Positions 1 to 4,980 of a stretch of 7,221 nucleotides of DNA are shown here, piece after piece. Made by a program: the position numbers and the translations under genes. The notes under the pieces are model-generated. The model had not been told where the DNA came from. It did no database searches and was given only the letters and a program-made list of their open reading frames with translations. Every line of letters begins with the position of its first letter. Position 1 is the first letter of the stretch. Location of the stretch: the NCBI GenBank assembly GCA_002068205.1, contig MVZB01000172.1, forward strand, positions 1 to 7,221. The letters are read 5' to 3'. This stretch comes from a candidate division BRC1 bacterium ADurb.BinA292. GTDB lineage: Bacteria; Sumerlaeota; Sumerlaeia; MVZB01.

Positions 1-638
1 TGACGGGGATGGCGGGGTTGATCGCGGGCGGGCTGGGAGCGCCGATCACCGCGATCCTGATCACGATCCGCCATGGGGGCGCCGACGGGCCGGAAATCAT
101 CCTGCCGGTGATGACAACCGTCGCGTTGTGTTTCTTCGTGATGCAGCTCCAGCGCAACGTGTCGGTCTATACGCTGGAGTTTCTGCGGCTGGGGATCGAC
201 CTGGACCGGGCGCGGCAGGTCGATCCGCTGAGTCTGGTGCGGGTGCGGAGCGTGGTACATACGGCGGATTTCGATGAGCTGCCGGCGGACATGCCGGTGC
301 GGCAGGCGCTGGCGCAGTTCAAGGAGAGCGCCGCGCGCTGGTTCGTGGTGCGGGGGGAAGGGGGGCAGTTCGCCGGGATCGTCTCGCTGCACGAGATGCG
401 GCTGGCGATCGCGGAGGAGGAACTGGCCGATCTGCTGGTGCTGGCGGACATCACCGACAGCTTTCAGCCGCGGCTGCACGAGGAGATGTCGCTGAAGGAG
501 GCGCTGGCGAGCTTCAACGCGACGGAAGCGGAGGTGCTGCCGGTGTTCAAGGATCAAGAGGCGGGGAGCGAGTTTCGGGGCGTTGTCTCGCGGCAGGACG
601 CGCTCAACGCCTACTGCGAGTGTACGGAGCAGGCGTAG
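1..638 (+). CDS. ClC-family chloride channel/antiporter, C-terminal part with tandem CBS domains (5' truncated)
   Basis: This is the end of an integral membrane ClC protein, which moves chloride through a channel or by chloride/proton exchange. The reading frame is open to the window edge (first whole codon at 3), so the start and most membrane helices are missing. The first residues, T-G-M-A-G from base 3, match the conserved GMAG stretch before the last ClC helices. A hydrophobic segment rich in I, L, V and F follows, then S-V-Y-T-L, whose tyrosine fits the conserved helix R tyrosine lining the anion path. About 80 residues after the GMAG methionine, a cytoplasmic CBS pair begins: CBS1 at roughly 82 to 140 and CBS2 at 148 to 205, counted from that methionine. 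Such pairs commonly bind adenine nucleotides and adjust gating. Where many homologs have F-E-M/L-T-G, this protein has I-R-H-G-G-A. The stop is TAG at 636. Family assignment is firm; ion and transport mode are not shown. Confidence 0.88.
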   Translation, partial: TGMAGLIAGGLGAPITAILITIRHGGADGPEIILPVMTTVALCFFVMQLQRNVSVYTLEFLRLGIDLDRARQVDPLSLVRVRSVVHTADFDELPADMPVRQALAQFKESAARWFVVRGEGGQFAGIVSLHEMRLAIAEEELADLLVLADITDSFQPRLHEEMSLKEALASFNATEAEVLPVFKDQEAGSEFRGVVSRQDALNAYCECTEQA

Positions 639-950
639 CTTCAATCGGAGCGCGATGGGTGGGTATTGCGCGCGAAGACAAGGGAGCCGTGTGACAAGCT
701 CCGCCTATTCCGAGTCCAGCCTCTCACTCCATCCCGATTCTCAGTCTATCAGGTCCGATGTGCCGTGCAAAGACCGGCCAGTCCCCCGCGAATCCGTTGA
801 CATGGGGAGAGTCCCGACTCCCAGGCCAATGCCGGTTATCGACTAATTGCCCATCCCGGAGCATCCTGTTGATTTTTACCTCAGGTGGGAGGAAGATGCC
901 GATTGCGTGCAGCCCGCCGCGATCCGTCCTGGAAAGGCCCCTCCCCGCCC
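639..950. other. Non-coding gap between the ClC and SulP genes
   Basis: I see no gene here. A TTGACA hexamer at 797-802 is a perfect -35 match, but no good -10 lies 16 to 18 bases downstream. A bulged stem-loop follows directly: GGG 805-807 pairs with CCC 820-822, and AGT 810-812 with ACT 817-819, around loop CCCG. GGAGGA at 888-893 is a Shine-Dalgarno-like site that could serve a TTG at 903 in the SulP frame with a 9-base spacer. No T-tailed hairpin marks the end of the ClC gene. If SulP starts at 885 or 903, the last part of this gap is coding. Confidence 0.5.
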
Positions 951-2672
951 GTGTTCGTGCCTCAGCTTGTGGTGTGTCTGAAAGACTACCGGCGCGAGAC
1001 GTTTTTCAAAGACCTCTTCGCCGGGCTGACCGTGGGCGTAATCGCCCTGCCGCTGGCGATGGCGTTCGCCATCGCCTCGGGTCTGCCGCCCGAGCGCGGG
1101 CTGTATACGGCGATCGTGGCCGGGTTTCTGATCTCGGCGCTCGGGGGGAGCCGGGTGCAGATCGGCGGCCCGACGGGCGCCTTCGTCGTCATCGTCGCCG
1201 GGATCAACCTGCAATACGGCTACTCCGGGCTGGTTTACTGCACGCTGCTGGCCGGGGGGCTGCTCATCGCGTTGGGGCTGTTCCGCATGGGCGCGCTGAT
1301 CAAGTTCATCCCGTTCCCGGTCGTGACGGGGTTCACGACGGGGATCGCGGTCGTCATTTTCTCCACGCAGATCCGCGACCTGTTCGGGCTGCGGATGGAG
1401 GAGGTGCCGGCCGAATTCATTGAGAAATGGGCGGCCTACCTGAGTCACCTGGGGACGACCAATCCGTCGGCCCTCGGCGTCGGGATCGGCACGATCGCGC
1501 TGATCGTCGTGCTGCGCCGTTGCCGGCCGCGCTGGCCGGGGATGCTGATCGCGATGGCGGCGGCAACGGTCATCACCTGGGCGCTGGGGCTGGAAATCGA
1601 GACGATCGGCAGCCGGTTCGGCGATCTGCCGCGGACGCTGCCGCGGCCGGGCCTGCCCCGGATCAGCCTGGCGGAGTTGCGCGAGCTCGTCTCGCCCGCA
1701 TTCACGGTGGGGCTGCTGGCGGCGATCGAATCGCTGCTGTCGGCCACGGTCGCCGACGGCATGGTGGGGGGGCCGCGGCACAAGTCGAACATGGAGCTGG
1801 TGGCGCAGGGGGTGGCGAACATCGGCTCGGTGATTTTTGGCGGGATTCCGGCGACGGGCGCCATCTCGCGGACGGCGACGAGCATCCGCAGCGGAGCGCG
1901 GACCCCGGTCGCCGGGATGGTGCACGCCGTGACGCTGCTGCTGTTGTTGCTGCTGTTCGCGCCGCTGGCCAAGCTGATCCCGCTGGCGGCGCTGGCGGGC
2001 ATCCTGGTGCTGGTGAGCTACAACATGAGCGAGCTGCACCATTTCGTCGGGTTGCTCAAGGCGCCGCGCAGCGACGTGATGGTCCTGCTGTCGACGTTCG
2101 GACTGACGGTGCTGGTCGATCTGACCGTCGCGGTGCAGGTGGGGGTGGTGCTGGCGGCGCTGCTGTTCATCCGGCGGATGTCGGAGGTGACCAATGTGGG
2201 CATGATCACGCGGGAATTCCGGGAGAACGGTGACGACGCGGCCGATCCGAACTCGATCTGGCTGCGCGACGTGCCGCCGGGGGTGGAGGTGTTCGAGATC
2301 GAGGGGCCGTTCTTCTTCGGGGCCGCGGACAAGTTCAAGGAGACAATGCGGCTGATCGAGACGGCGCCGCGGGTGATCATCCTGCGGATGCGGGCGGCGC
2401 CGGCGATCGACGCGACCGGGCTGCATGTGCTCAAGGAGTTCCATCATCAGTGCCGGAACGACGGGATCGAGCTGGTGCTGTCGGGCGTGCATGCGCAGCC
2501 GCTCCACGCGATGACGAACGACGGGCTGTTGAAGGGCATCGGCGAGGAGAACATCTTCGGCAACATCGACGACGCGCTCAATCGCGCGCGCGAGGTGCTC
2601 GGGCTGCCGCCGGTGGAGCGGCCGGTCCCGTTTGTGCCGACGGTGCGTCGCGAAAAGGAACAGGCGCAATAA
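951..2672 (+). CDS. SulP/SLC26-family anion transporter with C-terminal STAS domain
   Basis: This is an inner-membrane anion transporter of the SulP family, whose members carry sulfate, bicarbonate or other anions. From 951 it has 573 residues, a normal family length. The signature start is clear: K-D-L-F-A-G-L-T-V-G-V-I-A-L-P-L-A-M-A-F-A-I-A-S-G at residues 20 to 44, then P-P-E-R-G-L-Y-T at 46 to 53. Hydrophobic helices fill residues 20 to about 410. A STAS domain spans about 435 to 545 and includes I-D-A-T-G with the aspartate at 487. The start is unresolved. GTG 951 gives V-F-V-P-Q-L, which lines up with the usual N-terminus of homologs as I remember them. TTG 903 has a GGAGGA at 888-893 with a 9-base spacer, and GTG 885 is the first start codon after the upstream stop at 870. 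A leucine run at about 1936-1956 is coded by CTG/TTG repeats. Substrate cannot be read from the sequence. The neighbouring ClC gene is also an anion carrier. Confidence 0.93.
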   Translation: MFVPQLVVCLKDYRRETFFKDLFAGLTVGVIALPLAMAFAIASGLPPERGLYTAIVAGFLISALGGSRVQIGGPTGAFVVIVAGINLQYGYSGLVYCTLLAGGLLIALGLFRMGALIKFIPFPVVTGFTTGIAVVIFSTQIRDLFGLRMEEVPAEFIEKWAAYLSHLGTTNPSALGVGIGTIALIVVLRRCRPRWPGMLIAMAAATVITWALGLEIETIGSRFGDLPRTLPRPGLPRISLAELRELVSPAFTVGLLAAIESLLSATVADGMVGGPRHKSNMELVAQGVANIGSVIFGGIPATGAISRTATSIRSGARTPVAGMVHAVTLLLLLLLFAPLAKLIPLAALAGILVLVSYNMSELHHFVGLLKAPRSDVMVLLSTFGLTVLVDLTVAVQVGVVLAALLFIRRMSEVTNVGMITREFRENGDDAADPNSIWLRDVPPGVEVFEIEGPFFFGAADKFKETMRLIETAPRVIILRMRAAPAIDATGLHVLKEFHHQCRNDGIELVLSGVHAQPLHAMTNDGLLKGIGEENIFGNIDDALNRAREVLGLPPVERPVPFVPTVRREKEQAQ

Positions 2673-2768
2673 ACCCGGGTCTGGCGGGCGCGGCCAATGC
2701 GGCCCGGTGGAGTTCCCGTCGAGCCGGCCGGACGGCGCGCCGGGAAACCGCGCGGGCGGAAGCGGCCC

Positions 2769-2798
2769 TTGCCCTTGACGATTCAATGCGATTAGAGT
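2769..2798 (+). promoter_or_regulatory. Weak candidate sigma-70-type promoter upstream of the DHS-like gene
   Basis: TTGCCC at 2769-2774 and TAGAGT at 2793-2798 are separated by 18 bases, each matching 4 of 6 consensus positions. The local drop in GC (2781 to 2801) in a very GC-rich gap supports it. Transcription would begin near 2805, about 70 bases before the ATG at 2876. A second -35-like hexamer, TTGACG at 2775-2780, has no good partner. The 203-base gap after the SulP stop otherwise shows nothing clear and no T-tailed terminator. Confidence 0.27.
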
Positions 2799-2875
2799 GA
2801 TCGAACAGCGTGCGGGGGCCGCGAGCGCCCCGCGCGGCCGCAGGAAGAACCCGCCCGAGCGAATCAACCAGGCTG

Positions 2876-3805
2876 ATGGCGACGCGACTCAAACCGCTTG
2901 ACCTTTCGCAATTACAGACGGCCAGCGTCCGGCGGCGGGCGTATCGGCTCGATGTGGAGCGACTGGCGCAGGTGCCGCAGCCGACGCATCCGTTGCAGGA
3001 GTTCTACCGCGACCTGCCGAAGGTGGGACGGAGCGTGGCGCTGCTGGACGCGGCCGAGCTGATCGCGGAGACGGCGGTCGAGGCGCGGCCGATGATCTGG
3101 ATCATTGACGGGGTGCTGCTGGAGCGGGGGCTGTCGCCGCTGGTGGTGCATCTGATCCGGCGCGGGCTGGTCCAGTGCATCGTGATGAATGGCGAGGCTG
3201 CGCTGCGAGATTATGAAATCGCCTTTCACGGCGTGACGGCGGAGGACATCGCGGCGGGTCTGGAGGACGGCCAGCTCGGGCTGGCGCGCGAGACGGGCGA
3301 GGGAATCAACGCGATCATCAATGAGGGCGTCAAGCGGGGGTTCAGCATCGGCGAATGCCTGGGCCGCGGCATTCTGGACCGCCAGCCGAAGTATTTCACG
3401 CACAGCCTGCTGGCGACGGGGGCGGCGCGGCTGACGCCGCTGACGATCCATCTGAGCATGGGCGCCGACGGATTCCAGCGCTATCCGGGGGCGGACGGGT
3501 CGCTGCTGGGCAAGGGCAGCCTGAAGGATTCGTTTATTCTGGGCAATCTGCTGACGACGATCCCGCCCGGGACGCTGCTGATCGCGGCGCATCATTCGCC
3601 AACGCTGAACCAGGTTTTTCTGCATGCGTTCGCGCTGGCCCGCAACACCAGCCCGCAACTGGGGGGACTGCATCTGATCCGGCTGGGCGAGGCGGTGCCG
3701 CCGCTTGCGGAGCTGCCCAATCCGGGGATCTGCCGGGACCTGGATGGACCCGTGGAGTTGGTGCTGCCGTTGCTGCTGGGGGCGGTGTTCAGTCTGATTG
3801 AGTGA
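2876..3805 (+). CDS. Uncharacterised protein, deoxyhypusine-synthase-like (DHS-like NAD-binding fold) family, divergent
   Basis: This is a soluble protein of 309 residues with no signal peptide or membrane helix. I recognise the general pattern of bacterial proteins distantly related to deoxyhypusine synthase, whose own function is not known to me. The supporting stretches are P-L-V-V-H-L-I-R-R-G-L-V with M-N-G-E-A at residues 88 to 108; G-V-T-A-E-D-I-A-A-G-L-E-D-G followed by E-T-G at 119 to 141; H-L-S-M-G-A-D at 192 to 198 with P-G-A-D-G-S-L-L-G at 204 to 212; Q-V-F-L-H-A-F-A-L-A-R-N after residue 225; and a hydrophobic V-L-P-L-L-L-G-A-V end. Homologs, as I recall them, have G-T-D-I-I-H-M-H-P and G-S-A-V-x-x-P-E-V-F at two of these places; here these read G-A-D-G-F-Q-R-Y-P and A-A-H-H-S-P-T-L-N-Q-V-F. 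The ATG at 2876 starts the conserved region; an upstream in-frame start at 2810 would add an Arg/Ala-rich tail typical of non-coding GC-rich DNA. There is no clear Shine-Dalgarno. The gene is real; the family call is tentative. Confidence 0.8.
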   Translation: MATRLKPLDLSQLQTASVRRRAYRLDVERLAQVPQPTHPLQEFYRDLPKVGRSVALLDAAELIAETAVEARPMIWIIDGVLLERGLSPLVVHLIRRGLVQCIVMNGEAALRDYEIAFHGVTAEDIAAGLEDGQLGLARETGEGINAIINEGVKRGFSIGECLGRGILDRQPKYFTHSLLATGAARLTPLTIHLSMGADGFQRYPGADGSLLGKGSLKDSFILGNLLTTIPPGTLLIAAHHSPTLNQVFLHAFALARNTSPQLGGLHLIRLGEAVPPLAELPNPGICRDLDGPVELVLPLLLGAVFSLIE

Positions 3806-3822
3806 AGGGGGGAAGGGGAAGC

Positions 3823-3903
3823 GAAAGGCAAAAGGGACGGCAGGGACATCAGGGACATAAGGGATATAAGGGACAGGAAGGACGCAAGGGACATAGGGGA
3901 TAG
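3823..3903. repeat. Imperfect 9-bp tandem repeat, consensus about AAGGGACAT
   Basis: About nine 9-base units run in register. The clearest are CAGGGACAT at 3841 and 3850, AAGGGATAT at 3859, AAGGGACAG at 3868, GAAGGACGC at 3877 and AAGGGACAT at 3886. Flanking units at 3832 (AAGGGACGG) and 3895 (AGGGGATAG) are more degenerate, and the unit at 3823 is weakest. It begins 17 bases after the TGA of the upstream gene and is strongly purine-rich on the + strand. Because the period is a multiple of three, it leaves a Ser-Leu-Met-rich open frame on the - strand, which I take to be an artefact. Confidence 0.85.
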
Positions 3904-3936
3904 GGAGGATTTGGTTGCGGGCGGTCAGAGGGGCGA

Positions 3937-4115
3937 GGCCGGATCCGGCCGCACCTATTAGGGGCTGGGCTCGTCGGGGCGGCGACGCAGGGTTCCGGCC
4001 TGCGGCCGCGCACCCTGCGCTTTATTCCGGTCGTCCGCTCCGCGGACTGTTCCGCTGCGCTCCACTTGGGGCTATTCAAAATGCCGCCCCGCTGGGGCGC
4101 TGTCGCGGACGGCAT
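3937..4115. repeat. Hairpin-rich intergenic block, probable dispersed repeat element
   Basis: This non-coding block holds several exact inverted repeats. At 3937-3950 is the 14-base palindrome GGCCGGATCCGGCC. At 3986-4019, arms CGCAGGGT and ACCCTGCG enclose a second nested stem, CGGCC 3996-4000 with GGCCG 4004-4008. GTCCGC 4033-4038 pairs with GCGGAC 4042-4047. CGCCCC 4085-4090 pairs with GGGGCG 4094-4099, around which ATGCCG 4081-4086 can pair with CGGCAT 4110-4115, apart from the shared G. The pairing alternates with short linkers, as in mobile or dispersed palindromic repeats. The wording of the block (CGCAGGGT ... ACCCTGCG ... GCCCCGCTGGGGC) resembles intergenic repeats I associate with Planctomycetota genomes. 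That memory is unverified, and copy number cannot be seen from one window. It lacks a transposase and I see no flanking target duplication. Confidence 0.5.
3986..4028 (+). terminator. Possible transcription terminator of the + strand genes
   Basis: A two-part GC-rich stem-loop at 3986-4019 (8 bp outer stem, 5 bp inner stem with a 3-base loop) is followed by CTTTATTCC at 4020-4028. The tail is only partly T-rich. It sits 180 bases past the stop of the DHS-like gene, in a convergent gap where a terminator is expected. It may instead simply be part of the repeat element. Confidence 0.28.
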
Positions 4116-4253
4116 CTCATGAATGTGAGTCAGCGCTCAACGGAAAGAGAACGAAATTTTCGTACGGGAGTGGATGTTTAGCATGGCGGCGGCTTGTGCC
4201 GGCAAGGATGCCGTCGGTCCCAGGCGGTGATTAAGGAGACGATGGGCCGATTT
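4116..4253. other. Non-coding remainder of the convergent gap
   Basis: No gene is supported here. The only distinct item is the odd palindrome ACGAAATTTTCGT at 4151-4163 (6-bp arms around one T), in a locally AT-richer patch from 4138 to 4182. A GC-rich stretch at 4184-4225 has short self-complementary bits (CCGGC, GCCG) but no long stem. Confidence 0.5.
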
Positions 4254-4340
4254 CGAGAGCCGTGGACGAGGGACGAGAGCCGAGAGCCGAATTTCAGGGT
4301 TGCCCTGGGAGGGATCACGAGGACGAGGGACGAGAGACGA
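4254..4340. repeat. Two short 7-bp tandem arrays (GACGAGG / GAGAGCC type) abutting the HAD stop codon
   Basis: The first array, 4254-4288, has five 7-base units: CGAGAGC, CGTGGAC, GAGGGAC, GAGAGCC, GAGAGCC. The second, 4317-4340, reads ACGAGG, ACGAGGG, ACGAGAG, ACGA and runs directly into TTA 4341-4343, the stop codon of the - strand gene. Between them CAGGG 4295-4299 and CCCTG 4303-4307 form a 5-bp hairpin with a 3-base loop and no T tail in either direction. The purine-rich GGGAC/GACGAG wording is similar to the 9-bp array at the other end of the gap. Confidence 0.7.
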
Positions 4341-4967
4341 TTACAGGGCGAGGTTCAGGAGGTCTTCGGGGCGGGTGACGATGATCTGGGCGCCGGCGGC
4401 GCGGAGGCGGGAGGGATCGTGCCAGCCCCAGGCGACGCCGACGGGGATCGCGCCGGCCTCGCGACCCTCCAGCATGTCGCCGGCGGTATCGCCGATGTAG
4501 CAGGCCGTGAGCGCCGGTTCCTGCGCGCGCGCGAGGCGGATCTTCGCGACCTTGCTCGGCTCGACATCGACCCCCAGAACCGGCGGGATGGCGGCGAGCC
4601 CCTGCGATTGCAGATACTCCGTGACGAGCGCCGTCAGGTTGGAGGTGAGGATGCGCGTCGGGTGGCGACGCGCGGCCTCGGCGAGCAGGTCGAGCATGCC
4701 ATCGAAGCAGCGGACCGAGGGCATGCGGGGGGTGAGTTCGCGCTTCAGCGTGTCGATGAAGCGGGCAAGCGCCGGGCCTTCGATGCCGAGTCGCTTGAGG
4801 CCGGTGAGCATGTTGCTGTCGAACACGCCGAGAAAGGTCTGTTCGTCGGCGAGGCCGGGGCGCGCGATGGCACGGCAGGCGGCGGTGTGGGCGTCGAAGA
4901 ACGCGCGATACGAATCGACGACAACGCCGTCGAAGTCGAACAGCAGCAGGCGGGATTCAGGCGCCAT
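4341..4967 (-). CDS. HAD-superfamily hydrolase, phosphoglycolate-phosphatase-like
   Basis: This is a predicted cytoplasmic Mg-dependent phosphatase of 208 residues, a usual size for the type with a small C1 helical cap. All four HAD motifs are visible. Motif I is F-D-F-D-G-V-V-V-D-S at residues 10 to 19, with nucleophile Asp11 and acid/base Asp13. Motif II is I-L-T-S-N at 106 to 110. The motif III lysine is Lys139 or Lys142 in P-S-K-V-A-K. Motif IV is Y-I-G-D-T-A-G-D-M at 157 to 165, with Asp160 and Asp164 binding metal. The cap is about residues 20 to 85. A-W-G-W-H-D at 179 to 184 resembles the V-x-W-G-F/W-H/N segment of phosphoglycolate phosphatase relatives. The substrate cannot be told from sequence. 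The ATG at 4967 lies 13 bases after the stop of the EF-G-like gene; AGGGG, overlapping that stop, sits 10 bases upstream and is a modest ribosome site. The pair is probably one operon. Confidence 0.93.
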   Translation of the reverse strand: MAPESRLLLFDFDGVVVDSYRAFFDAHTAACRAIARPGLADEQTFLGVFDSNMLTGLKRLGIEGPALARFIDTLKRELTPRMPSVRCFDGMLDLLAEAARRHPTRILTSNLTALVTEYLQSQGLAAIPPVLGVDVEPSKVAKIRLARAQEPALTACYIGDTAGDMLEGREAGAIPVGVAWGWHDPSRLRAAGAQIIVTRPEDLLNLAL

Positions 4968-4980
4968 GGCCTGAGCGCCC

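Noticed and set aside
797..841. TTGACA as a complete SulP promoter
   Set aside because: The -35 is perfect, but no -10-like hexamer lies at 16 to 18 bases; the nearest AT-rich hexamer (TTATCG, 836-841) is 33 bases away.
876..2867. 663-codon open frame on the - strand across the SulP gene
   Set aside because: It is the antisense of a clear SulP protein. Its product is an Arg/His/Gln/Asp-rich low-complexity chain with no domain, as expected for antisense frames in GC-rich genes.
3592..3894. - strand frame beginning with Ser-Leu-Met repeats
   Set aside because: The Ser-Leu-Met pattern is the 9-bp repeat read in frame; the rest is antisense to the DHS-like gene.
3915..4181. 88-codon frame inside the repeat block
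   Set aside because: The translation follows the hairpin repeats, is Arg/Ala/Gly/Pro-rich, and has no ribosome-binding site. It is better read as non-coding repeat.
4291..4311. CAGGG/CCCTG hairpin as a terminator of the HAD operon
   Set aside because: The stem is only 5 bp and on the - strand is followed by AAATTCGG rather than a run of T.
3823..4340. Possible CRISPR array
   Set aside because: The repeat units are 7 to 9 bases and contiguous, with no spacers of uniform length and no cas genes nearby.
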